The notes under the pieces are model-generated. The model saw only the letters and a program-made list of their open reading frames with translations. It searched no databases and was not told where the DNA came from. The translations under genes were made by a program, and so were the position numbers. A stretch of DNA of 64,000 bases from Clostridium beijerinckii (GTDB lineage: Bacteria; Bacillota; Clostridia; Clostridiales; Clostridiaceae), in contig NZ_CP073653.1 of the NCBI RefSeq assembly GCF_018223745.1, positions 2,384,001 to 2,448,000 of the forward strand. Direction: 5' to 3'. Positions within the stretch are counted from its first letter, which is position 1, and every line of letters begins with the position of its first letter. Shown piece after piece: positions 54,020-63,993 of this stretch.

Positions 54020-55108
54020 ATGAAGGAGGATTTATTATATTCTGAAAATAAAAAAGATAATAGAATATCATTATTAGATATATTTACAAAAAACACTATT
54101 AAATTTAAAAATTTAATTAAATATAAATTTAAAAAATCTAAAAAAGCAGAGAAGCTAACATTAGAATCTGCAAAAAAACAGTTTGAAGAGCTTAAAGCTA
54201 AGAAAGAAGAATTGGAAAAGTATGAAAATGAATTTCTTAAGTATGATGATCAATTAAAAGAAATGGATTATTGTCTAATAAAATCTAATGATTTAAACTC
54301 TGTAATCAGCTGTAAAAAAGAAAGTTTATCTCGAAGATTTTTTAAATATGAGAATGTGAATATTGATGGTAAAGCAATAAATGCATTAATGTTTTTTGGG
54401 AAAGAAAGTATTATTCAGATAGAAGAAACTATAGGTCTGTTAAATAAGGATGAAATCTCAATAGAAAAAACATATAAGTTAAGTAAATTTAGGATTAAGA
54501 ATATATGTGATTTATATATAAGTTATGAAGAAAATAAATATGTAATAAAAAATATAGAACCTTTAGATAAAGAAATATATGGAACATTGAATGAAATCAC
54601 AAACAAATATGAAGAGTATCACTTACAAAATAAAGAGATAAGAGATAAATTTATTAAAGCTTTTTCTGATGCCAAGTATGAACTTAATATTGCGAGCCCA
54701 TGGATGAACAATTATGTGGTTAACAATAATTTGATAAATATGATGGAAAATTTACTTTCAAGAGGAGGATCTATCAAAATCATATATGGTATAGAAGAAA
54801 ATAGCTCTATTTATCACATTAAAAAGGATAGTAATAATAGAAGTAAGAATAGAAATAGCGATATAATAGCAGAAAGGCTAAAAGATAAATTTAAATATTA
54901 TGGAGGGAATTTTAAAATAAAAAAGGTGAACTCTCATAATAAGCTTTTAATCTGCGATGAGCAATATTATATGGAGACAAGTTTTAATTTATTGTCTTTC
55001 TCAGGAGAATATGACGAAAATTCTAAGGATATTAGAGATGAGGGGGCAACTTATAGCACTAATATAGAGGTTATAAAAGATTTGAGAAATAGATACTTCG
55101 ATTTTTAA
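54020..55108 (+). CDS. Phospholipase D-like domain protein
   Basis: A 362-residue cytosolic protein. Residues 40-85 form a coiled coil. A single C-terminal PLD-type motif is seen: H306, K308 and D313 in SHNKLLICDEQ, followed by ETSFNLLSFSGE. A single HKD motif usually means dimerisation, as in PLD-family nucleases; a lipase is less likely without a signal peptide. The first 200 residues are unassigned. The gene stands alone with a strong terminator after it. Role unknown; nucleic-acid processing is possible. Confidence 0.72.
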   Translation: MKEDLLYSENKKDNRISLLDIFTKNTIKFKNLIKYKFKKSKKAEKLTLESAKKQFEELKAKKEELEKYENEFLKYDDQLKEMDYCLIKSNDLNSVISCKKESLSRRFFKYENVNIDGKAINALMFFGKESIIQIEETIGLLNKDEISIEKTYKLSKFRIKNICDLYISYEENKYVIKNIEPLDKEIYGTLNEITNKYEEYHLQNKEIRDKFIKAFSDAKYELNIASPWMNNYVVNNNLINMMENLLSRGGSIKIIYGIEENSSIYHIKKDSNNRSKNRNSDIIAERLKDKFKYYGGNFKIKKVNSHNKLLICDEQYYMETSFNLLSFSGEYDENSKDIRDEGATYSTNIEVIKDLRNRYFDF

Positions 55109-55175
55109 TAGACAATATGCGAACGACTAAATACCAATCTGTGCTTAGATTAAATGTAAATCATTGAAGATTGAA

Positions 55176-55228
55176 ACGAGATGTGTTGAAATTAGAAAAT
55201 AAACATATCTCGTTTTGTTTTTTTTTTT
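55176..55228 (+). terminator. Terminator of the PLD-like gene
   Basis: ACGAGATGTGTT pairs with AACATATCTCGT (one mismatch) and is followed by TTTGTTTTTTTTTTT. Confidence 0.88.
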
Positions 55229-55476
55229 ATAAAGCACTTGTTGATACTTAGAATTCAATGCTATCTATTTCGCCAAAAAAATACATAAGCTTTTAAGAAT
55301 GTTTATTTGAAGAATGGAAATAAATTAATGAGATAAACTTTTACAATAAAAAATAATGAAATGTTAAAAATATTGTATAAATATTAGTGCGATGATATAA
55401 TAAGATTCAAAGAATAATTTATATAAGTTTACATTTATTTCTATTAAAATTCTACATATTTATATAAGAAATTGGG

Positions 55477-58400
55477 GTGGTGATATTTATAATTAACAGA
55501 ATTGGAAATACAGTGATAGGAAGAAAAGGTTCATTAAGGCTTTTAATAAGTGTATTATTTATTACACTTATGGCTACAACTGTTGGTATTATAACCTATA
55601 TTATATTTAATAATTGGAAAAGTTCGGTGAACAATACTATCATGAAAATTGAAGACGATTCCAATCAGGATGTTTTTAATGAAATACAATCGCTATTTAG
55701 CATACCTCTATATAACAATGAGGTTAACCACACTTTTATTGAAAACAAAGTTATAGACATGCATAACAAAGATCAGAGAGATGCTTTTTTTGCAGGAATA
55801 GTTAAATATAGTAGTGATGAGATTTACAGTTTTAGTTTTGGCACAGAAGATGGTGAATACTATGGTGCTAGAAAAAATGGAAATGACGATATAGAAATAT
55901 ATAGAAGTACACCTGAAACCAAAGGTCATTCTTTATATTATAATGTAGATGAAAATTTAAAGCAGGGAAAATTTGTTAATGATTATGGCGATTTCGATCC
56001 TAGAACAAGAGATTGGTATATAAGTGCTAAAGAAAATGGAAAGCCAGTATTTTCTTCCGTTTATAAACATTTTACAAAAGATGATTTGGCTTTATCAGCG
56101 GCATATCCTATTTATAATAAAGATGGGAGTATTCAAGGAGTAATGGGAACTCATATAGTTCTTTCTACTCTTAATGAATCGTTGGAAAAAATCGCCAATG
56201 AGAATTCGGCTTCAATATATATAGTTGAAAAGAATTCTGGATTTCTAGTTGCGAATTCGTTAAACAAAACTAATTTTGAAATACTTTCTGATGGAAATAT
56301 TAATAGAACTTTAGTTAAGAATATTACGGATAAATCAATTAATGATGCATATGAAAACTATATAAATACTTCTAATACAAGTTTTATTTCGGAAGTTAAT
56401 AATGAGAACTACCATACTAAAATATTTGAGTATAATAAAGATGGTCTGGACTGGCTTATAATAACATCTGTTCCAGAAACTATTTTTACAAAAGAAATAA
56501 GGAATAATATTAATATAGCTATAGAGCTTACTGTGATTGCTCTTATTATAGCTGTTATTATTCATATGAAGAGTACTAAAATTATATTGAAACCAATAAA
56601 TCATTTGATAGAGATATCTGATAAATTCTCGAAGGGTAATTTATCAGAGAGGGCCAAGGTTTTTAGAAATGATGAAATAGGAAGTTTGTCTAAGGCTTTT
56701 AATAGCATGGCGGAAGAACTGTGCTCGTTTATAAATAACCTTGAAGAAAAAGTTAAAGAAAGAACAAATGAACTGATTATTGCAAAAGAAGCAGCTGAAG
56801 ACGCTAATATGGCAAAAAGTCAATTTTTAGCCAATATGAGTCATGAAATAAGAACTCCTCTTAATGGAATTGTTGGATTTTTGAGTATCTTGGAAAAAAC
56901 TGACCTAGATAGTACCCAGCAAGATTATGTTGAGACAATCCAAACTTCTTCAGAAACATTACTTGTAGTTATAAATGATATACTTGATATTTCTAAAATT
57001 GAAGCTGGGAGAATGGAAATAGAGAAAGTTGCTTTTGATATCCGTTCTGTAATTGAAAGCACCATATTTCTTTATGATGCAAAAGCAAGAGAGAAAGGGC
57101 TTGAACTTAATATGCTTATAAATTCAGCCATACCAAGTTGTTTGGTAGGAGATCCTACTAAAATTAGACAAATTATAAGCAATTTAGTTAGCAATGCAGT
57201 CAAATTTACACACAATGGAGAAGTATTTATTGAAGTTTCCGTTATAAAAGAAACGAACACTGAAGTACAGCTTTATTTTGAAATAAGAGATACAGGGATA
57301 GGCATGAATAAGGAAGAGATAGGTAAGCTTTTCAAACCATTTAGTCAGGCTGATTCTTCATCAACTAGAAAATATGGAGGGACTGGGTTAGGCCTTGCGA
57401 TATGCAAAAAAATAGTTGAGATGATGGGTGGTACTATAAGTGTGAAAAGTGTAAAAAATAAAGGGACGACCTTTTATTTTGATTTATTACTAGATAAATC
57501 AGAACAATCAGTAATTCAAATGCCTCCTGATTACTCTATATTTAAAGGTAAACGAATATTAGTTATTGATGATTATGAGATGAATCGTTATATAGCAAAA
57601 GTTTATCTTGAAGAGGTTGGGTGTATGATTGATGAGGCGGAAAGTTTAGAGTCGGCATTAAGTATGCTTATAAATAATCGGAAGGCATACAACACTATTT
57701 TGATTGATTACCAAATGAAAGAGATAACTGGTTTTGAGCTTGTTGAAATAATGAAGGAAAGAGGCTTAATAAATGACATTCCTTTGATACTATTAACTTC
57801 AGTTACCGCAAATTCTGAAGCAAGGATAGCGAAGGAAAATAAATTTTCTGGATATATTTCAAAACCTTATAAAAGAGGTGATTTGCTCGATTGCGTTGCA
57901 ATGGTGATTAAAGGAGATGGCTCTAAAATATATAATAATGATGTTTTTATAACAAAGCAAAATGTTGAAGAAGCTAAATATAATAAAAAGATAAAAATAC
58001 TTTTAGTAGAAGACAATGATATAAACATAAAATTTTTTGTTAATAGTTTAAAATTAAATGGTTTGACTTGTGATATTGCTATTGATGGGGCAAAAGCGTT
58101 AAAAGCATGTGAGAACAAGGAATACGATATAATTTTTATGGATTGTCAGATGCCAGTTATGGATGGCTATGAAGCAACAAGAAAAATTCTTTTGTTAAGA
58201 AGTTATAAAAATGTCCCTGTAATAGCTATGACTGCTTATTCTATGAAAGATGACGAAATTAAGTGTTTGGAAGCAGGAATGATCGATTATTTAAGCAAAC
58301 CTTTTACTGTTGATCAAGTTATGGAAATGTTAGAAAAGCATGTGAAAAATATTCATAATGATGATATGAATATTTTAAGTGATTTAAATGACCATGGTTT

Positions 58401-58743
58401 TGAGATGAATCAAAGTGAGTATTTTACTGAAATAGTAAAAAGTCTTATAGAGGAATCGGGATTTGATGAACGTTTTTGCACAGAATTACTTGAAGAATTT
58501 TGTGAGCAATCAAAGAAAATTCTGAGTCAAATTAAAGAATGTATAGATAAAAATGATTTAAATGAATCATGTATACTTCTGCATAAGCTAAAAGGGTCAG
58601 CAGGTACTGTAAGAGTCAATGATATAGCTGAATTTGCGTTACAAGCAGAAAATGCTGCAAAAAATGATGATAAAGATTTATTAATGAAAGCAGTCTATAG
58701 CATGGAAAAAACGCTAAAAAAACTTGTAATGGACAATGAATGA
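55477..58743 (+). CDS. Tripartite hybrid sensor histidine kinase (Cache-HAMP-HK-REC-REC-HPt)
   Basis: A 1088-residue membrane sensor. Order: TM1 (22-45), extracellular dCache sensor (50-340), TM2 (346-364), HAMP (366-420), HisKA with H456 ([10 protein letters not shown]), HATPase (555-672; N-box [16 protein letters not shown]), REC1 with D744, REC2 with D889, and HPt with H1036 (HKLKGSAGT). The layout is BarA-like and holds a whole phosphorelay in one chain. No response regulator gene is adjacent. The start is uncertain: GTG at 55477 or 55480 lies inside GGGGTGGTGA itself, which would rather serve a start some 6-9 bases on, where only ATA/ATT codons occur. Confidence 0.92.
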   Translation: MVIFIINRIGNTVIGRKGSLRLLISVLFITLMATTVGIITYIIFNNWKSSVNNTIMKIEDDSNQDVFNEIQSLFSIPLYNNEVNHTFIENKVIDMHNKDQRDAFFAGIVKYSSDEIYSFSFGTEDGEYYGARKNGNDDIEIYRSTPETKGHSLYYNVDENLKQGKFVNDYGDFDPRTRDWYISAKENGKPVFSSVYKHFTKDDLALSAAYPIYNKDGSIQGVMGTHIVLSTLNESLEKIANENSASIYIVEKNSGFLVANSLNKTNFEILSDGNINRTLVKNITDKSINDAYENYINTSNTSFISEVNNENYHTKIFEYNKDGLDWLIITSVPETIFTKEIRNNINIAIELTVIALIIAVIIHMKSTKIILKPINHLIEISDKFSKGNLSERAKVFRNDEIGSLSKAFNSMAEELCSFINNLEEKVKERTNELIIAKEAAEDANMAKSQFLANMSHEIRTPLNGIVGFLSILEKTDLDSTQQDYVETIQTSSETLLVVINDILDISKIEAGRMEIEKVAFDIRSVIESTIFLYDAKAREKGLELNMLINSAIPSCLVGDPTKIRQIISNLVSNAVKFTHNGEVFIEVSVIKETNTEVQLYFEIRDTGIGMNKEEIGKLFKPFSQADSSSTRKYGGTGLGLAICKKIVEMMGGTISVKSVKNKGTTFYFDLLLDKSEQSVIQMPPDYSIFKGKRILVIDDYEMNRYIAKVYLEEVGCMIDEAESLESALSMLINNRKAYNTILIDYQMKEITGFELVEIMKERGLINDIPLILLTSVTANSEARIAKENKFSGYISKPYKRGDLLDCVAMVIKGDGSKIYNNDVFITKQNVEEAKYNKKIKILLVEDNDINIKFFVNSLKLNGLTCDIAIDGAKALKACENKEYDIIFMDCQMPVMDGYEATRKILLLRSYKNVPVIAMTAYSMKDDEIKCLEAGMIDYLSKPFTVDQVMEMLEKHVKNIHNDDMNILSDLNDHGFEMNQSEYFTEIVKSLIEESGFDERFCTELLEEFCEQSKKILSQIKECIDKNDLNESCILLHKLKGSAGTVRVNDIAEFALQAENAAKNDDKDLLMKAVYSMEKTLKKLVMDNE

Positions 58744-58892
58744 AAACTAAATAAAAAAGGTAATGGAAGAATTTAGGGAAATATTAGTAATTTGGGTTGT
58801 GATCAGTTGATGCTTTTATTAAGAGATGTAATAATTGAATGTAATGGCGTTTGTGAAGAATATTTTAGATGAAATTGATTTTTTGAACAATT

Positions 58893-58934
58893 TAGCTATA
58901 TGTAATTTGGATTAATTACATATAGCTATTTTTT
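58893..58934 (+). terminator. Terminator downstream of the hybrid kinase
   Basis: A perfect 15-bp stem, TAGCTATATGTAATT with AATTACATATAGCTA, is followed by TTTTTTG, 150 bp past the stop. The rest of the 58744-59242 gap shows no gene. Confidence 0.85.
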
Positions 58935-59242
58935 GCAAATGTAAATGCACTTTTCGATTAGGGCATTAACTTAGTTTTAATAAGAACTCGTAAATTTTGA
59001 AACTAATCCCTAAAAAGCTAATTGAATTAAAAAATGAACTAATTGTAAAAAATATATTGCAAGTGCTCTATAATAATAGTAGTATTAAATAAAGGTATTG
59101 TATATAAAAAAAGCATTAAGAGGTCTAATGTGGAAAAATAATTATATATCTGGAATTAAATAATCTATCTATCAATTAGGAAAAATTAAACATTAAAATT
59201 TGAAAAATATAAAGGTATTTAATGTTATTATAGGGTGGGGGA

Positions 59243-59944
59243 ATGAGAAGAATGTGTAATGAGTGTTATTTAAGAAGTAGTGTGGAAAAATGGAGACAGA
59301 GATTAGATAGTATGATTATTAAAAAGAAAGGTAATTTTTTGGATGATGAGATAATTGCTTTGAATCAATATGTTGGTGATTTGGTTGCTGAGTGCATAGA
59401 TTGTAATGCTTTTAAGTTTTATAAAGCTGGCAGAAGAAATACTGTTGTAGGTAATAAGCAACGAGATGTGTATTATTATGGGGACTACAATTTGTTTATT
59501 AATTTGTATGATTATATAGAAGAAGGTATAAGAAATAGTGAAAAAGTTCATATTTCTATTCAGAAAAATCTCTACAAGAAATTAAAAAATTTACTTATAA
59601 TTAATGGAATTTCTATTGAAAAGGTGCAATTTATATGTATAGAAGACATGAAAAAAATTATTCGTAATAAGAGTAATTCAATTAGTTTTAGTGAAGAAAT
59701 AAAAATGATTGAAAATAAGGGATATGATAAAAATAGATGGATAATTCAATCTTCTTTGCAAAAATATTTTTTACAGCAGGAAGATTATTGGAATCGATAT
59801 AATGAAAAGTTTAATTCAAGTATTCTTTGCGTACATGATACTTCTCTATGTATACATAAAAATGTGCATTTAGAATTAGGAAGTGAATTGTTAAATAAAT
59901 ATCAATATCATTCTAAAAAAGATAATTATCAAGTTGGGATTTGA
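59243..59944 (+). CDS. Spo0E-like domain fused to a MEDS-like sensory domain
   Basis: A 233-residue cytosolic protein. Residues 13-55 look like a Spo0E phosphatase (VEKWRQRLDSMI, then DDEIIALNQYVGDLVAEC in place of SQxLDxLIxxY). Residues 70-200 resemble a MEDS domain (YYYGDYNLFINLYDYIEEGI ... SEKVHISIQKNLYKKL), a sensory fold named from DcmR. The pairing suggests a phosphatase whose action on Spo0A~P or a relay protein is gated by a ligand. GGGTGGGGG precedes the ATG. It follows the hybrid kinase by 500 bp. Both assignments are by eye. Confidence 0.65.
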   Translation: MRRMCNECYLRSSVEKWRQRLDSMIIKKKGNFLDDEIIALNQYVGDLVAECIDCNAFKFYKAGRRNTVVGNKQRDVYYYGDYNLFINLYDYIEEGIRNSEKVHISIQKNLYKKLKNLLIINGISIEKVQFICIEDMKKIIRNKSNSISFSEEIKMIENKGYDKNRWIIQSSLQKYFLQQEDYWNRYNEKFNSSILCVHDTSLCIHKNVHLELGSELLNKYQYHSKKDNYQVGI

Positions 59945-59978
59945 AACTTATATTTTGAGAGAGTTTAAACTATTACAA

Positions 59979-60012
59979 AAAAGTAGGCAGTTAATTCTAA
60001 CTGTCTACTTTT
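59979..60012. terminator. Bidirectional terminator
   Basis: A 15-bp stem, AAAAGTAGGCAGTTA with TAACTGTCTACTTTT, lies between the convergent Spo0E-MEDS and XRE genes. Confidence 0.9.
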
Positions 60013-60043
60013 TGCGCACAGAAGTATAAAAATATACTCTTGA

Positions 60044-60373
60044 TTAATATTTTACGGATGGAAGAATAGCGGTAAGAATCTCTTTTAGTACATATAAATC
60101 TTTCTCGTGAGCATGATTTATTATATCTATCAAGTCATCTTTATTAACATTAAGGGCTCTTTCGCCGTAAACTAAAAAGTCCAAAGAAATATGTAGAGTT
60201 GAAGCAATCTTAATTGTAGTTGGAAGCGACGGGTGACGTTGTCCCAATTCAATCTGGCTTAAATAAGTTGGAGATATACTAACCAATTCTGAAAACTTTT
60301 CTCTAGTTAAGCCGTTGCGTTCTCTTTCAGCCTTTATACGTTTTCCGATATCTATATAATTAATATTATTCAA
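60044..60373 (-). CDS. XRE-family HTH regulator
   Basis: A 109-residue regulator with an N-terminal Cro/CI HTH (IGKRIKAERERNGLTREKF, SPTYLSQIELGQRHPS) and a short helical tail. An ATG at 60382 directly abuts the AAGGA site, so the TTG at 60373, nine bases past it, is the better start. It resembles small clostridial SinR-like regulators. A decayed second copy of its N-terminal half lies just upstream at 60590-60790. Confidence 0.83.
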   Translation of the reverse strand: MNNINYIDIGKRIKAERERNGLTREKFSELVSISPTYLSQIELGQRHPSLPTTIKIASTLHISLDFLVYGERALNVNKDDLIDIINHAHEKDLYVLKEILTAILPSVKY

Positions 60374-60589
60374 GTTTATCATTCCTTTTTTTATATAACT
60401 TTATATTTTAAAGGCAAATAACAAAAAAAGCTATTTGAGTTCGTTTATGAAAATTAAAACATATAGTTTTCTCACAAAAATACTATTAAGCACACTAACT
60501 AAAATACATGTGCTTTTGAAGAAATTAAAAGAATAAAGGAATATTTAACTTGGGAAATTCTAATTGAAGCAGAAAATCTAAATGATGTT

Positions 60590-60790
60590 GTCCCAATTTA
60601 AGTTAGCTTAAATAAGCTGTTTCATCAACTTATTTAAAAATAATCTTTAGTTATTCCGTTAAGTTTCCTCTTAGTTTTTTATACGTTTTCTAATATCTGT
60701 GAAATCAATATCATTTAATTTATTTCTCTTTTTATATAACTGTACATTCTTAAGTAATATAATGAAAGTAGCTATTTGAATTAAATTATG
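60590..60790 (-). pseudogene. Decayed duplicate of the XRE gene
   Basis: The stretch lines up with 60235-60440 through TTGTCCCAATTTAAG, GCTTAAATAAG, TTTATACGTTTTC, TAATATCTGTGAAATCAATA and TTTATATAACT, including the promoter part (AGCTATTTGA). Stops and small indels break the frame, and the C-terminal half is absent. It is a tandem duplication in decay. Confidence 0.7.
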
Positions 60791-60882
60791 AACTATTTGC
60801 AAAAAAATGTTACCAGAGAATTATAAAAAGAGTACTATTAAATTAGGGTATAAAATCAATAAAATGCTATTAGGAGGGTATT

Positions 60883-61035
60883 ATGGAAGAATTGGAAGTT
60901 AAAATTGAATCTGTTAGAGAGCATCTAAACAAACTAGTTGGTGAAGGAGATATTTGTAGAAATGATGAGATAATTTGCATTAGCATTAAATTGAATCACC
61001 TTATTAATCAGTACTACATAAGCAAAAAATACTAG
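60883..61035 (+). CDS. Spo0E-like aspartyl-phosphate phosphatase, 50 residues
   Basis: A small stand-alone Spo0E-family protein: VKIESVREHLNKLVGEG forms helix 1, and CISIKLNHLINQYYISKKY holds the motif (SxxLNxLIxxYY). Such proteins remove phosphate from Spo0A or Spo0F-like proteins and hold back sporulation. TAGGAGGGT six bases before the ATG supports it. It lies 100 bp past the XRE duplicate, in the same direction as the Spo0E-MEDS gene. Confidence 0.78.
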   Translation: MEELEVKIESVREHLNKLVGEGDICRNDEIICISIKLNHLINQYYISKKY

Positions 61036-61313
61036 TTTATATAAAAAGATTTTTAGTAGAATTAAGCTTTGAGCTAATTAATTTAAAATTATAAATTTAA
61101 TATGTTTTTATACCTTGCGTTTTTTATTAAACTTATTTATTGATTTTAATTTATATATTTAGATAATTCTAATCCAATATAAGGATAAATGTCAATATAT
61201 GAGTTAAATTAACTTTTTATACTATGTTCTTAATATATATTTATTTTTACATATGATTATATATTAGAGGAGAATTGTTAATTTCTTAATTAGAAAATGT
61301 TAAAAGTGGGTTG

Positions 61314-61388
61314 ATGATTTTGGGAAAAATAATATATGGACGAAAACGGATACGTAATACTAAAAAAGAGGGGTTATGGGAGGCATAA
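61314..61388 (+). CDS. 24-residue basic leader peptide
   Basis: A mini-ORF (MILGKIIYGRKRIRNTKKEG...) behind AAAAGTGGG. Its last codons overlap the GGGAGG ribosome site of the next gene, so translation is probably coupled. It may be a leader rather than a functional peptide. Confidence 0.4.
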   Translation: MILGKIIYGRKRIRNTKKEGLWEA

Positions 61389-61390
61389 AG

Positions 61391-61597
61391 ATGAAAAGTA
61401 CATACGCGAGAGATATTGTTCAATTACTAGAAAAAACTAACTATAATGAAGTGATGGTCATTAGAAGTAAATTATCAGATGAAGATATTGAAGTTATAAA
61501 TTTTTTTGCTGATCAATATCAAAAGAATGTAATGTTTGCTTCAATGCATGAAGCTTTATTTAATGAAAATGATAATCCGTTAGTTTTAAAGTATTAG
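61391..61597 (+). CDS. Unknown small protein, 68 residues
   Basis: Reads MKSTYARDIVQLLEKTNYNE at the start. An acidic helical protein without signal peptide or known motif. GGGAGGCATAAAG before the ATG at 61391 decides the start over an in-frame ATG at 61376. Neighbours are small Spo0E and XRE genes, so a regulatory or anti-repressor role is possible but unsupported. Confidence 0.65.
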   Translation: MKSTYARDIVQLLEKTNYNEVMVIRSKLSDEDIEVINFFADQYQKNVMFASMHEALFNENDNPLVLKY

Positions 61598-61643
61598 ATT
61601 TATTTTGATTGAAAAAAGAATATTTATAAGAGGGTGTAAAATT

Positions 61644-61868
61644 ATGCGGGGAATTTTAGAACAAGATAAAAAAGAGTTGAGAAAAAATTTAAATTGTAGA
61701 ATTTGTCCTTCAATTTATGAGGAAATTAATGGAATAAATGAGAGTGTAGTAAAAGATATTAATCAAGTAAACATTACGGAGGAAAAAATTATATTTGATA
61801 TGATGAATAGACGTAATACGCGTAAATACAATCATAAGCATGATGTCAAATTGTATTTGTTAGTTTGA
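61644..61868 (+). CDS. Unknown small protein, 74 residues
   Basis: A small hydrophilic protein with a CRIC cysteine pair near residue 20 and a basic C-terminal part (MNRRNTRKYNHKHD). AGAGGGTG precedes the ATG at 61644; the frame is open from 61605 without a ribosome site. It is 46 bp past the 68-aa gene and probably co-transcribed. No family is recognised. Confidence 0.55.
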   Translation: MRGILEQDKKELRKNLNCRICPSIYEEINGINESVVKDINQVNITEEKIIFDMMNRRNTRKYNHKHDVKLYLLV

Positions 61869-62050
61869 TTTGATAATCTTATATTAAAAATTTAAATGGG
61901 ATAATTCTATTCAATGTTATATGGTTATTAATATATTGAGGGTAGCATATGAAAAATGGTATTTATATATGAATAATATATTGCTTGCGGTGAAAATATA
62001 GTGTGATTGATGAAAATTATTATGTTTTTTGGAAATTAAATAAAAAGTAT

Positions 62051-63541
62051 AGCTAGGTATAAAATAAAATGGTTCCTATGTCAAGGACATTTTGAAAAAG
62101 GCTAGGCAGCTATGAGCTGGTTTCTGTATTGTACAGGAGCCAGCTTTTTAAGTCCCCACTGATATCTATAATTATTATAATACTCCATATAGTTATCAAT
62201 TGAAGCTTCTAATTCTTCAAATGTTGAACAACTTTTTAAGTCAATTTCATCTTTCGTATGACCAAAAAATGATTCCTGCGGGGCATTATCCCAACAATTT
62301 CCGCGCCTAGACATAGACTGACCAATTTTATATTTTTTAAGAAGTTTTTGAAATCTAGGACTAGTATAATGAACTCCTTGATCCGAATGAATAAAGGCAT
62401 CTTTATTTAGTAAATTTTTGTGATTTTTCATCAACTTTTTAATAGTTTCGGTAGCTATATCTAATGTAAGGCTATTGGAAAGCTGATATGAAAGAATTTC
62501 ATTTGTTGAAGCATCTTTAATAGTTGACAAATAAGCCCTATTGGATGCTCCATATGTTAAATAAGTTATATCTGTTAATAAAACTTTTCCGACCAAATCT
62601 TGCTTGAATTCTCTATTTAAAATATTAGGTACAACAGTATGCTCATGAGTAGCTTTCATCATTCTACGATAAGGGTTAGCTTTTCTAATTGGGCACTCAA
62701 TATTATATTTTCTCATGATTCGTTGTATACATTTTCGATTTATTATAAGATTAAATTCATTCTCTAACACCATTTTTATAGAACGAGAACCTTTCTTGTA
62801 GCCCCTATGATTAAATGCTTTAAGAATGATATCCTTCAATTCTAAATCCTTTTCTTCTCTACGATTACGTTTGCCTGTTGATTTTAAATAATTATAATAG
62901 CCTGATCTAGATACTAAAGCTACTTCGCATAAATGTGAAACCATATTTTTATAGTTATATGTCAAAATTATATGTTGTATTATTACAAAGATTGATGATG
63001 CACTTAGTTTACTATTTTTCACCTGCCTTTCTTGCAGCTCGATTTTTTTTAATAGTTCTGCCTCAGCTTTCCAATAAGCAATTTCTGCATCCTTTTTGGC
63101 TATTATTTCTTCAACGGTTAGTTCACGTTTAAGTGGACGACCACTGTTTAATTTTCTAGAATCTCTTAGACCAAGCTCTCCTGATTCATTATAAGCATTA
63201 CGCCATCTTTTACTTGCACACCAAATTCTATTATTTCCAATAACATCTATATCAAATTCAGCATCTTGAAAAATATGAATAGGTAGTTTTCCCTTGCTAC
63301 GCTCAGCGATAAACAATATTTTAAATTCATCTGTATATGTAATTCCACGTTTACTTACAGATTTAACATATCTATTTTTTGATAAACTTTTAATTTCTTC
63401 ATCTGAAAATAATTTTTTACTCATTCTTTTCACAACCTTACTATATTTCTTCTTATCTTTTATTGTACAAAAAAAGAACCTATTGAAATAGTCTTTTTTT
63501 AGTGTCTATTTCATAGGTTCCATTTTAAAATATGCCTAGCT
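62051..63541 (-). mobile_element. IS3-family insertion sequence, second type, fused orfAB
   Basis: A 1.49-kb element. The left end AGCTAGGTATAAAATAAAAT then GGTTCCTATG pairs with the complement of the right end CATAGGTTCCATTTTAAAAT...CCTAGCT. Conventional TGG...CCA termini are 62070 and 63522; the further 19 bp outside are also inverted repeats, as in the element at 15.7 kb. One transposase gene; no passenger gene. Confidence 0.8.
62102..63424 (-). CDS. IS3-family transposase, OrfA and OrfB fused in frame
   Basis: A 440-residue single-chain transposase. Residues 1-130 are OrfA-like (HTH then a coiled coil), followed by HTH_21 (CEVALVSRSGYYNYLKS) and the rve core with DDE residues in LLTDITYLTY, FIHSDQGVHYTS and DNAPQESFFGHTKDE. 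At the orfA/orfB junction the run is A8 (complement of 63043-63050), not A7, so no frameshift is needed. ATG at 63424 follows AAGGTTGTGA. It is related to, but clearly diverged from, the element at 15.7-17.7 kb. Confidence 0.9.
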   Translation of the reverse strand: MSKKLFSDEEIKSLSKNRYVKSVSKRGITYTDEFKILFIAERSKGKLPIHIFQDAEFDIDVIGNNRIWCASKRWRNAYNESGELGLRDSRKLNSGRPLKRELTVEEIIAKKDAEIAYWKAEAELLKKIELQERQVKNSKLSASSIFVIIQHIILTYNYKNMVSHLCEVALVSRSGYYNYLKSTGKRNRREEKDLELKDIILKAFNHRGYKKGSRSIKMVLENEFNLIINRKCIQRIMRKYNIECPIRKANPYRRMMKATHEHTVVPNILNREFKQDLVGKVLLTDITYLTYGASNRAYLSTIKDASTNEILSYQLSNSLTLDIATETIKKLMKNHKNLLNKDAFIHSDQGVHYTSPRFQKLLKKYKIGQSMSRRGNCWDNAPQESFFGHTKDEIDLKSCSTFEELEASIDNYMEYYNNYRYQWGLKKLAPVQYRNQLIAA

Positions 63542-63872
63542 TTTATTATTACTGTGATGAATATTGATTAAACATTAAAATTGGAATATCGATTTTTGAT
63601 TATCTATTAATGAAATTTTATAAAAATGAATTTATTATGTAAAAGGATAAATCATTATAGAAAAAATCGTATTACAATTTAAATTTAATAACGACAAATA
63701 GATACAAATAATATTATAAAAACTCGGATATAAAAAGAAAAAATACAGAAAAAAGCCATTAAATGGCGAAAAAAAGAAAAAATATCATGATGCTAAAAGA
63801 AGGTTTTTAAGTGTATTTTGTAGAAAAATTTAATTATATAAAAGAAATGAATTTTTAGAGAGGTGGTTGACT

Positions 63873-63993
63873 ATGGGATTAATCAGGCTGAGATTTAAAT
63901 AGGGGTAGATTATGGGTGATGAAAGTAATTCAAAATTATAACGTGGGAAAATATGTATGAGAGGTGAAAATGGATGGATTTAATATGGGATAA
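63873..63993 (+). other. Run of mini-ORFs with good ribosome sites at the window edge
   Basis: Four tiny frames follow each other: 63873-63902 (9 aa, after AGAGGTGG), 63912-63941 (9 aa, after GGGG), 63953-63967 (4 aa) and 63970-63993 (7 aa, after GAGAGGTGA). A further ATG at 63995 may begin a gene beyond the window. They may be leader peptides or the debris of a gene. The gap 63542-63872 shows nothing else. Confidence 0.35.

Noticed and set aside
54020..55108. Antiphage PLD nuclease system
   Set aside because: Only one HKD motif and no partner ATPase or helicase next to it; defence role not supported.
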